Positions 13,784 through 21,198 of a stretch of 32,230 nt of DNA are shown piece after piece (the first letter of the stretch is position 1; each line of letters begins with the position of its first letter). The stretch is taken from the NCBI GenBank assembly GCA_900316685.1, contig ONDS01000029.1:1-32230 (forward strand), in the 5' to 3' direction. The notes beneath the pieces are model-generated. The model saw nothing but the letters and a program-made list of their open reading frames with translations. It ran no database searches and was not told the DNA's origin. Source of the DNA: an uncultured Prevotellaceae bacterium (GTDB lineage Bacteria; Bacteroidota; Bacteroidia; Bacteroidales; Bacteroidaceae). The translations under genes and the position numbers were made by a program.

Positions 13784-15691
13784 TTAGAATGCGAAGAATT
13801 TGTCTTGCATCTTGTTTTTTAGATTGAACTTCTTGGTGGTATCGAGAGCTCGCTCAATACAGATGAACTTGGTATCTGTATGCTGCATGAAATAATCAAC
13901 AGTTTCATCAAAGAGGTTAGAGTCAACGGTGATGTAAGCTGTCTTAATACCATCAGTGGCTTTGTACACCCTATTCTCCGTGAACTGCGGTTGTACTTCC
14001 AATTTATAGGTAAGCATAAAGCCCTGCTTTATCAGAATCTCCGTTATCAGTTCGTCTTCATTGAAGGCGAGGGTAAGTTGCTGTTCTTTCTGTGCAACAT
14101 ATTCTTTGAATAAAACCAAGTTTTCTTCTTCAGTTTTCTCTGGGTCCGGTGCAAAATCTACTCGTGGAAAACTGGATTTGCTCAGTGTAAAGACCTTGAA
14201 ACCAAGTTGGTCTAATTGCTGTTGGTCCTCAGGGGTAATTAGTTTCCCTTCGTATGAGGCTTTTATTTTTTCATATACTGCTTTGTTGCGGGCAATAGTA
14301 ATTTCGCTAATGGTTTTGAATCCTGCTCTATATGCATTACTATTTTCGTCCGTCAATTGAGGAATCTGCACCAAAATATATTTTCGATGACCTCCATCTA
14401 AAATGTTTTGATTTATGACTGCATGACCAGTTGTCCCAGAACCAGCAAAGAAATCAAGAACAATGCAATCTTTATCATCATTGCCGTTTATAAAGAACGA
14501 AATTGCTTTTTGAACCAATTGAGCAGGTTTAGGGAAAGGGAAAATGCCTCTGCCGATTAGTTCTTCTAATTCGGTTGTCGCCTGATCCGTAGTTCCTGCA
14601 TCCTCTTTCTTCCAGATATTTGTGGGCACCATTCCCCCTTCCATTTCAGATAAGAATTTTTTTAGGCGTGGATAAGTGTTATGTCCGTCTTGTCCCCAAT
14701 ACAAACGGTTCTCTTTTACATGTTGAAGGTGTGTAGCATATTCATACTTCCACGCATTGGTAGGATGCTCAACCATTTCTCCTGTATATGGGTTTTTAAT
14801 TGGGTAACAAAGATTAGGCCTTTCATCCCTAAGTGCAGGATTTGTGTATAGTATGCTTGTCCATGGTCCTCTTTCGTCATTATCTGGGTTAGAGTACAAT
14901 TCATTTGCACTTTCAGTTCTAGGCTCTTTTATGTTTATAAGTTCTTGAGAACGACGGTAGCATACTATATGTTCCGTATTGGTACCGAATAGTTTTGAAT
15001 TATTGCTGCGAGTTTGTCGCTTTTCCCATATGATATTAACCAAAAAATTCTCCTCTCCAAATATCTCGTCACAGATTTTGCGTAAATGATGAATTTCATG
15101 ATCATCCATAGATATAAAGATTACACCATCAGGTTTTAAAAGGGATCGAGCCACTAATAATCGGCTATACATATCATCCAACCAATTACTATGGAAACGA
15201 CCACTACTATCAGAATTAGTGTCTAATTTGACACCATTTTCTGTAGATTCACTTCTTTCCCAATAGGCGTTTTTTTTCTCAGAGAAATCATCATTATACA
15301 AAAAATCTTCTCCTGTATTGTATGGCGGATCAATATAGATGCATTTCACCTTTCCTCTGTAACTGGAGGATAGAATCTTCAGGACTTCGAGATTTTCTCC
15401 TTCTATAATAACGTTCTCTGTCGTATCGGCATTAACGCTACGCTCTGCATCGTAATGCAGTGTAGCTCTTGTAGGCGTGAAGGCATTACGCTTGGCCGCT
15501 GATTTGCCAAACCATCGGAATTCATATCTTTCTGTCTCGTCAATGCTATTTGGATTGACGGCTTTCTTCACTTCATTGATATCAAGATATCCTTCCTGCG
15601 TAAACCAATCAGGGAATAGTTCTCGGAGGGTATTCAGGCGCTCCTCGTTCATGTCCGGAGTTAACGTTATGTGGTCTTTATATGTTTCCAT
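13784..15691 (-). CDS. mod: Type III restriction-modification system, methyltransferase (Mod) subunit
   Basis: The 635-residue enzyme should methylate adenine in an asymmetric recognition sequence and give the Res subunit its specificity. The catalytic motif IV is DPPYNTG (121-127). The AdoMet-binding motif I, LDFFAGSGTTGHAV (412-425), comes later, so this is a beta-class N6-adenine methyltransferase as expected for type III Mod. The region between, about 200-370, is the likely target-recognition domain. RYYLV-like KYILVQIPQL follows motif I. The start ATG lies inside the end of res (14-nt overlap), so the two are translationally coupled. The codons around 138-142 (EKKNA) contain a run of eight A. 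The gene is AT-richer than the surrounding housekeeping genes. Confidence 0.92.
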   Translation of the reverse strand: METYKDHITLTPDMNEERLNTLRELFPDWFTQEGYLDINEVKKAVNPNSIDETERYEFRWFGKSAAKRNAFTPTRATLHYDAERSVNADTTENVIIEGENLEVLKILSSSYRGKVKCIYIDPPYNTGEDFLYNDDFSEKKNAYWERSESTENGVKLDTNSDSSGRFHSNWLDDMYSRLLVARSLLKPDGVIFISMDDHEIHHLRKICDEIFGEENFLVNIIWEKRQTRSNNSKLFGTNTEHIVCYRRSQELINIKEPRTESANELYSNPDNDERGPWTSILYTNPALRDERPNLCYPIKNPYTGEMVEHPTNAWKYEYATHLQHVKENRLYWGQDGHNTYPRLKKFLSEMEGGMVPTNIWKKEDAGTTDQATTELEELIGRGIFPFPKPAQLVQKAISFFINGNDDKDCIVLDFFAGSGTTGHAVINQNILDGGHRKYILVQIPQLTDENSNAYRAGFKTISEITIARNKAVYEKIKASYEGKLITPEDQQQLDQLGFKVFTLSKSSFPRVDFAPDPEKTEEENLVLFKEYVAQKEQQLTLAFNEDELITEILIKQGFMLTYKLEVQPQFTENRVYKATDGIKTAYITVDSNLFDETVDYFMQHTDTKFICIERALDTTKKFNLKNKMQDKFFAF

Positions 15692-18401
15692 TTGCTTGAT
15701 TATTTATAATTTGTTCTGCTTGCGTTTTGAATGTCGAGAATTCTCGTATTGGGGCTTTATAAACAGCCTCGATGCCGAGAGAGCGGAAATGCTTGATAGC
15801 ACATTCGATGCGTGCTATTTCGTGAGGAGTAAGGGCTTTCTTGTCGTTAATATCATTGGTTCCTTTAATCTCAACAACGAAATAGTATTCCTTTTGCTCA
15901 AGGGCATTCCGTAATGACACACGCTTCAACACAACGCCAAAGTCTGGCTCGTAATTGCCGATAGGTGTTGGAATCTTGTACCATGAAGGGAACTTCAAGA
16001 AACAAAGCACATCGGGGTTCTTATCTTTGTTGTCTGCATCAACGGCAAATTCACGTTCGAGTCCACTGTCATAGAGCGTTTTGTCCCAAATGCCATGATT
16101 AGGCGTTGATACGTAATTGTCACAAGCATCTTTCGTAAAGTCGGCAAAATTGAAAGGATAGACTTCATTAGTTGGATTATACTCAACAAATCTTACCAAT
16201 TCTTCAAGTTGCACCTGTTTGATTTTGAAAGCGGCTTGCTCAAGAAAGACGGGTGGATTCTTCAGATATTCCTTTTGGGTTTCTATCTCCTGAACAATAC
16301 GCATCACCGAGTTGTAGCACAAACCCGTCTTTTCGCTTAGGTCTTCTACTAAGTCTTGTGGTGAATAATGTCCTTTTAGGTTGCGGTCTTCCGAACCTAT
16401 ATATTCACGTTGCGATAAATCCTCAATGTCACCTACACGATAGCTGGAAACTTCGGCTTTGTATTCGGCAATGGAGATGGTGTTCAATTCCTCTATGCTA
16501 CGGCGTATAATGGCATCCTCGTCGAAGCATACGCGATAAGTGGTTTTCTTGGCAATTGTATTCCAGAATCTGCGGAACACGCTTTGTATCCCTTCGTCTT
16601 TATTCAGCTTGAATGTTACGCGGTTCTGGTGTTTGCCTTTGTGAGTATGTTTGAGCTTAGCGCCTGCACCTGACTTGCCAAACGCCTTCTCGTTTTCATT
16701 CTGATAACTGCGGGCAAACGTTTCATAGGTTTCATTAGGAATTACCGTGAGTTGATTGATGATTTCATCGTCTGGCGTTCCCTCTGCATCATAAACACGT
16801 TCCCCCTGTTGGTTCACGCAGATACGAAGTCCTCGCCCTATTTCCTGGCGTTTCTTGTTCTCAGAATAACTTTCGTTGAGGGTGGCAATACCAAACACGT
16901 TGGGATTGTCCCATCCTACACCAAGTGCAGAATGAGAGAATACGAATTCTATTGTGCTACCAAATGATAGGAGCTTTTGTTTGTTATGCAGGATTTCGTC
17001 GTAGATTTCCTTATTACTCTTATTTGTTTTCTCGTTGTCTGTAAATTCTCCTTGAGTGGTTTTTGCAAAGTAGAATCCTTGCACAGCCGCAATTTGTTCA
17101 TCCGAAGGAACTTGACCATTGTGGAACTCTGCAAATACCGTTTTATACTGTCGTTCAAAGATTTTCTTGATGACAGGGTTTTCTGGACTCATATAGTTAG
17201 CCACCTTGTCGATGAAGATAAGAGAAAGATTCTTGATGCCTTTAGGCTTTAAGCGCTGTTGGTTCTCAAAATGACGGCGAATGAGCCATTCCAACTGTAA
17301 GGCCCACACCTGTTCTTTGTTTGCCGAAGAAGTACCTTCTTCAATACTGGTGCCGTTAGAAAACTCTACCATCCATTTGCGGGTACTCAATTTCTTATAG
17401 ATGCGGCTGATGGTAAATTCGGAATAGGTGTCATTTCCCGATTTCTCAGCAAGGTTATCGCCTTTCTTTAGAAGGCTGGATTCCCTGAAGATAAAATTCT
17501 CTTTGGCTTTGTTGTATTTCCAGAACTTCAACTTTACCTTTGGCTCTGTCTTGGTTTCCTGCACCTCGCTGATTTCTATCTTCAACGTTGCTTCATCGTT
17601 TTTCTCTGTTACGGTAAGCACTTCTATCTTCTTGACCAGTCCCAAGCGATAGCTCTCACTTGGAGTCAGCTGGTAAAGCATATTCACTTTAACGGCATGA
17701 GTCGCCGAATAGCGGAACTTGAACAACGGAGAAAGCTTTGCGAGCCAAAGCTGTGAGTTCTCAGTGTCCATACCTTCCTGCGGTTCATCCATGAATACGA
17801 TAGGATGAGTACGTGCGATGGCCTCAATAAATGGCTTATTGTTAAACAGATCCTCACGCACCTCCTGATTCAGAATTTTTTCTTCGGAGTTGAATGAAGC
17901 CATTGTCATTATCATTATCTGAGGCGTTTCTGCTGTTATAAAGTCACGAAGGTCGCTTAATTTGGAACTATCATATACAAAAGCATTGGGGGTAAAGCCA
18001 TACTTGTCTTCCAACTGGACTTTGAAATTCTCAAATGTATCTATGGCACCCTGGCGGATAGGGATTGACGGCACAAGAACAATGAACTTGGTTAGACCAT
18101 ATTCTTTGTACAGCTCGTATGCAGTTTGAATATATGTTAAGGTCTTGCCCGTTCCTGTCTCCATTTCAATGCATGCATTTCTGGTTTCTTGAAGATATGA
18201 TTGCAAAGGATCTATTCCATTCTCAACCATAATCTTATTGATATTTGCCGTCAACGCCTCCATAGACAATGAGCAATAGTTTGCTCGAATGTCTTCATCC
18301 GTAGCATTGTCGTATGAATTCCGTTCCATCCCACGAAAAACCTCCACCACACTTTGTATGGCAATTCTTTGATGTTCTGGTGTTTCTAATTTAAAAAGCA
18401 T
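15678..18401 (-). CDS. res: Type III restriction-modification system, restriction (Res) subunit
   Basis: The 907-residue protein combines an SF2 helicase-like motor with a nuclease. Walker A is METGTGKT (80-87), motif II is DEPQ (205-208) and motif III is SATH (232-235). FSHSALGVGWDNPNVFG and RQEIGRGLRICVNQ correspond to motifs V and VI. Near the C-terminus PD820...E844-I-K846 (EPDFG...VVEIKG) forms a PD-(D/E)xK nuclease site. The length is normal and all key motifs are intact, so the enzyme looks functional. With Mod it would cleave unmodified invading DNA in an ATP-dependent way. It precedes mod here, whereas the classic order is mod then res. Low GC compared with neighbours suggests acquisition by transfer. 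Confidence 0.93.
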   Translation of the reverse strand: MLFKLETPEHQRIAIQSVVEVFRGMERNSYDNATDEDIRANYCSLSMEALTANINKIMVENGIDPLQSYLQETRNACIEMETGTGKTLTYIQTAYELYKEYGLTKFIVLVPSIPIRQGAIDTFENFKVQLEDKYGFTPNAFVYDSSKLSDLRDFITAETPQIMIMTMASFNSEEKILNQEVREDLFNNKPFIEAIARTHPIVFMDEPQEGMDTENSQLWLAKLSPLFKFRYSATHAVKVNMLYQLTPSESYRLGLVKKIEVLTVTEKNDEATLKIEISEVQETKTEPKVKLKFWKYNKAKENFIFRESSLLKKGDNLAEKSGNDTYSEFTISRIYKKLSTRKWMVEFSNGTSIEEGTSSANKEQVWALQLEWLIRRHFENQQRLKPKGIKNLSLIFIDKVANYMSPENPVIKKIFERQYKTVFAEFHNGQVPSDEQIAAVQGFYFAKTTQGEFTDNEKTNKSNKEIYDEILHNKQKLLSFGSTIEFVFSHSALGVGWDNPNVFGIATLNESYSENKKRQEIGRGLRICVNQQGERVYDAEGTPDDEIINQLTVIPNETYETFARSYQNENEKAFGKSGAGAKLKHTHKGKHQNRVTFKLNKDEGIQSVFRRFWNTIAKKTTYRVCFDEDAIIRRSIEELNTISIAEYKAEVSSYRVGDIEDLSQREYIGSEDRNLKGHYSPQDLVEDLSEKTGLCYNSVMRIVQEIETQKEYLKNPPVFLEQAAFKIKQVQLEELVRFVEYNPTNEVYPFNFADFTKDACDNYVSTPNHGIWDKTLYDSGLEREFAVDADNKDKNPDVLCFLKFPSWYKIPTPIGNYEPDFGVVLKRVSLRNALEQKEYYFVVEIKGTNDINDKKALTPHEIARIECAIKHFRSLGIEAVYKAPIREFSTFKTQAEQIINNQANGNI

Positions 18402-18435
18402 CTTTACCAGTATTTTGCAACGCTTAAGTTGGTGT

Positions 18436-18550
18436 TTCTATAAGTTCTATAGCAACAAAATGTTGATCTTGTTTTGTTTTGTTGGTAATTTCACATGCTT
18501 TAGTGCTGCTAAACTATAGAAGTAAAATTATCCATGACAAGGCAAAGATA
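18436..18550 (-). promoter_or_regulatory. Upstream region of res: -7 box and TATAGAA repeats
   Basis: TATCTTTG on the minus strand (18543-18550) is an exact -7 match, about 140 bp before res. In between are three copies of TATAGAA: two as direct repeats 9 bp apart on the minus strand (18436-18442 and 18445-18451) and one on the plus strand (18515-18521). A role in control is only a guess. Confidence 0.35.
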
Positions 18551-18781
18551 AACATTTTATCAGAAAAAACACTCCTTGTCGCAGATTATTTCATCTAAGA
18601 AAGCTTTTTTCCTATTAAAACACTGGCGCATCCGTTTTCTGTCAGCGTCGTCTGTGCCCTCTATGATAGGGGGTGAGAAATCTTCGTAAAAATAATGATT
18701 CAAGCAGAGAATGGAATATTTCAGGTTAAAGGTATTCTTTTTTGCGATTTTTACGAATCAGTGAGCCTTCTTACGGTTACC
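18551..18781. other. Non-coding spacer upstream of the res promoter
   Basis: This AT-rich stretch separates the res promoter from the hairpin boxes behind the DUF4373 gene. I see no gene, terminator or member of the repeat families in it. Confidence 0.6.
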
Positions 18782-18798
18782 GCCCCTACAGAGGGTGT

Positions 18799-18892
18799 GG
18801 GCGAGACCAGCATGCCCCTACACGGGCGAGACCAGCTTGCCCCTACAACGCGGAGGTAATCTCTCACCCCTCACCTCTCACCCCTCACCCCT
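18799..18892 (-). repeat. 3'-end module: two hairpin boxes, linker and heptads
   Basis: Two 23-nt boxes (18799-18821 and 18824-18846, GGGCGAGACCAGC...GCCCCTAC) are followed by GAGGTAATCTCTCACC and CTCACCC/CTCACCT heptads that abut the stop codon of the minus-strand DUF4373 gene. Further similar GCCCCTAC sequence begins at 18782. Confidence 0.8.
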
Positions 18893-19777
18893 TCATCTAT
18901 TGAAGTTGCCTTCGAGGATGCGGACAAAGTTCTTTTCCTCGAACAGCCAGTCGAAGTCGGGCACGAAACCGTTTTTCGTGCGTCCGTTGAGCTGGGGCGA
19001 GCCTGTGGCCATGCGCACCACGGCAAGCAGTTGCTCCTTGGTGTAGCCGGCCTTGAGCAGGGCGAGCAGGTTGCGTTGTCGTTGGGGCGTCATGACCATC
19101 ACCGTGGAGATCTTGGAGTGGTAGGAATGCACATGTTCGTTGAACACCCGTTTGAATTTGGAAAAATCGAAATCCAGCTCTTTCTCTCCGCCGCCTTGCG
19201 GCGCTTCGCTCTCGACAAAGAGAGAAATATTTTCTTTTCTTTCCTTTTCTTTTCTTTCCGTGGCAACGGGTAGCGTTTGCTTCTCTTTTGCCATCGGTTT
19301 GTCATCCGAAACGCCGTCGGCAGGGGTGCCGCCATCGTGTTTCCCACCGTCGTCGTGGCTCGTCTCTTCGGATGGCGACGTGGCTTGCGAGCGAGCGGCT
19401 GCAGCCTGTGCGACATTCTCCGTGGCCTTGTTCCACCTGCTGGCACTGCCCTTGCGGCCCGCTGAGGCCCGTTTCTCTCCCAGGTCGTCCTTGATGCGCA
19501 TGCGGCGTTGGAACGACTCCGAGAAGAAGCATGCGCCATCGTCTGTGTAGAGGAAGAGGTTGAAGTCCTCCACCACCGAGCGCACCCGCTCGGTATCCTC
19601 GTGTAACTCGAAGGCGATGACCTCGTAGTCGCGTTCGAGCTGGTAGTCTTTGCTGTCGCGCATCTTCTCCAATAGCATGAAGTAGATGCCGTAACCTGCC
19701 GCCCCGTGTTTCATGCGCAGGTGGATGATTCGTTGGTCGAAACGTGCGTTGCTGTCGTGTGAAAAGTAATTGTTCAT
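18893..19777 (-). CDS. DUF4373 (Lin1244/Lin1753-like) domain protein
   Basis: The 294-residue protein begins MNNYFSHDSNARFDQRIIHLRMKHGAAGYGIYFMLLEKMRD, the characteristic opening of the DUF4373 / Lin1244-Lin1753 N-terminal domain (about residues 1-95). This winged-helix-like module is found in phage and mobile-element replication-initiation or DnaD-like proteins. A low-complexity Ala/Glu/Lys/Thr linker of about 100 residues follows. The C-terminal domain (about 200-290) has FKRVFNEHVHSYHSKISTVMVMTPQRQRNLLALLKAGYT and VPDFDWLFEEKNFVRILEGNF, as in primosome-like proteins. A replication role is inferred from the family. No other phage genes are adjacent, so this may be a domesticated or orphan copy. 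The stop codon abuts a heptad array. Confidence 0.8.
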   Translation of the reverse strand: MNNYFSHDSNARFDQRIIHLRMKHGAAGYGIYFMLLEKMRDSKDYQLERDYEVIAFELHEDTERVRSVVEDFNLFLYTDDGACFFSESFQRRMRIKDDLGEKRASAGRKGSASRWNKATENVAQAAAARSQATSPSEETSHDDGGKHDGGTPADGVSDDKPMAKEKQTLPVATERKEKERKENISLFVESEAPQGGGEKELDFDFSKFKRVFNEHVHSYHSKISTVMVMTPQRQRNLLALLKAGYTKEQLLAVVRMATGSPQLNGRTKNGFVPDFDWLFEEKNFVRILEGNFNR

Positions 19778-19821
19778 GGCTTTTTTGTTTTTGTGTTTGA
19801 CATGGTTGTGTTATCCGTTTG

Positions 19822-19845
19822 CAAAGGTAATGCCATCAGACGGCA
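19822..19845 (-). promoter_or_regulatory. -7 box and adjoining inverted repeat of the DUF4373 gene
   Basis: TACCTTTG on the minus strand (19822-19829) is an exact -7 match 45 bp before the start. Directly upstream lies TGCCATC-A-GACGGCA (19831-19845), a 7-1-7 inverted repeat with one mismatch that would sit between the -33 and -7 positions. Confidence 0.45.
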
Positions 19846-19969
19846 TTTTTTTGTCATCCGTTTAAGTCGGTACGGAAAACCACAGAAAAAGGGCCGACAG
19901 ATTAAAGGGTTACAGGATTTTAAAGAATACAACATGAAACAGCATGAAACAACGCCAATTCTTTCTTTT

Positions 19970-20335
19970 CCTAATTCCTTTTTATTATTCTAATTATTCA
20001 CATTTCTTTCCTAACAACGAATTACACGAATTAAATTCCGAACACGAATAACACTAATAAACACGAAATTCTTTTTATTATTCTGATTATTCACATTTCT
20101 TTCCGAACTACGAATTACACAAATTAAATTCCGAACACGAATAACACTAATAAACACGAAATTTTTTTATTATTCTGATTATTCACATTTCTTTCCTAAC
20201 AACGAATTACACAAATTACACGAATTTCTTCCTATTATTCTAATTATTCACATTTCTTTCCGAACAACGAATTACACAAATTACACGAATTTCTTCCTAT
20301 TATTCTAAATATTCACATTTCTTTCCTAACAAAGA
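19970..20335. repeat. AT-rich tandem array (65/93-bp family), copy 2
   Basis: Five units, with successive spacings of about 93, 92, 65 and 65 bp measured at 'catttctttcc'. The longer units contain an extra 28-bp piece, 'ccgaacacgaataacacta' and what follows, which the 65-bp units lack. It is preceded by a few 'acaacatgaa' units and followed by AATTCAACATTC-like heptads (20341-20388). Confidence 0.9.
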
Positions 20336-20392
20336 ATTCATAATTCAATAATTCAACATTCAATACTCAAAATTCAACATTTCTTTCCTTTG

Positions 20393-20510
20393 ATGCGGCA
20401 GGAAAAAAGCCTTTGTCCACATCCGCCGCATATTACCGGCCTCCGCCGCATGCTTTTTCCGAATAATGTGCTGTTTCTCTTGACATGGGCTTTCCTGCGT
20501 GTTACATTTG
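20393..20510 (+). promoter_or_regulatory. Conserved three-site promoter of the truncated PepSY-like gene
   Basis: TTGACA (20480-20485) and TACATTTG (20503-20510) form a promoter with 20 bp between TTG and the -7 box. Upstream are ATGCGGC (20393-20399) and two direct GCCGCAT sites (20425-20431 and 20445-20451). The same layout occurs before the full-length paralogue at 31345-31463, with GTCGCAT in place of GCCGCAT. Confidence 0.6.
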
Positions 20511-20594
20511 CAATGTCGAAAGGAAAAAAACTTGCCGACAACAAACAGGGAATAATAACAAAATCAATTTTAACAACAAAAAAACAACAACATT

Positions 20595-20855
20595 ATGAGA
20601 AACGTAAAAATTTTCGCAGCAGCTATCGCCTGCCTTTTCGTGACCGCCTTGGTATGTAGTGCATATGACTATCCCATACCTCCTGCTAAAGTGCCGGCTC
20701 CGGCACAGGCCTTCCTCAAACAGCACTTCCCCGACAAGACCATCATCTACGCCGAGAAGGATGTAGAATTCCTGAAAACAAGGTACGAAGTGAACCTCGA
20801 CGATGGCACACATGTGGTCTTCTACATTGTGCAAGGGTTGAGGGTTGAGGGTTGA
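20595..20855 (+). pseudogene. Truncated PepSY-like protein gene
   Basis: The 86-residue frame has a signal peptide (about 1-22). It then has PIPPAKVPAPAQAFLKQHFP, DKTIIYAEKDVEFLKTRYEV and NLDDGTHVVF, aligning without gaps to residues 1-76 of the 148-residue protein at 30820-31266. After Phe76 the similarity stops. The last residues, VQGLRVEG, and the TGA stop are encoded by GGGTTGA heptads that replace the second PepSY-like half. The promoter and signal sequence are intact, so a short secreted product may still be made. The likely history is loss of the 3' half through the repeat. Confidence 0.75.
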
Positions 20856-20893
20856 GAGATTACCCCACTTGTAGGGGCGTGCTTGTCTCGCCC
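20835..20893 (+). repeat. 3'-end module interrupting the PepSY-like gene
   Basis: Three GGGTTGA heptads (from 20835) continue as GAGAGATTACC (20853-20863), then a 23-nt box GTAGGGGCGTGC...CGCCC (20871-20893). Order and orientation relative to the gene are the same as at 30581-30660. Confidence 0.8.
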
Positions 20894-20967
20894 GTGAAAT
20901 CCCCTATATGCCGCCCCGCATTTGGCTTGACTACCCTAACTTCTTCTAACATCCCTAATTCTTCTAA

Positions 20968-21113
20968 TTCAACTTCCGCATGTTTAGAAGATAAAGGAAG
21001 ATAAATGAAGATAACCGCTTTTCGGCAGCGGAAGATAGAGGACATTACTCCGTTTGCAGTGTTTATGCAGCAAAACTAATGTCTTTTATCTTCCTCTGTC
21101 TTCTTCTAACTCC
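20968..21113. mobile_element. MITE-like element, copy B (right end diverged)
   Basis: About 145 bp highly similar to 13589-13733. It starts TTCAACTTCCGCATG, then the GAAGATAAA repeats (one extra unit here), a CCGCTTTTCGG segment, GTTTGCAGTGTTTATGCAGC and ends TCTTCCTCTGTCTTCTTCTAAC. The outer right inverted repeat present in copy A is not intact. The lepA -7 box begins 27 bp beyond it. Confidence 0.6.
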
Positions 21114-21139
21114 ACTATTTTTTTTTGCGAAATAATTAG

Positions 21140-21147
21140 TATTTTTG
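21140..21147 (+). promoter_or_regulatory. -7 box for lepA
   Basis: TATTTTTG is an exact TAnnTTTG match 51 bp before the lepA ATG at 21199. The longer in-frame ATG at 21145 overlaps this box and is therefore unlikely to be used. Confidence 0.55.
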
Positions 21148-21198
21148 CAGCAAAGTGCCGAAATACACTGTTTTTGCGGCACTAACAAACGAAAAACA

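Noticed and set aside
20390-20659. 89-codon frame before the truncated PepSY-like gene
   Set aside because: It covers the conserved promoter and overlaps the PepSY-like coding sequence in another frame. The conserved signals are regulatory, and its product resembles nothing known to me.
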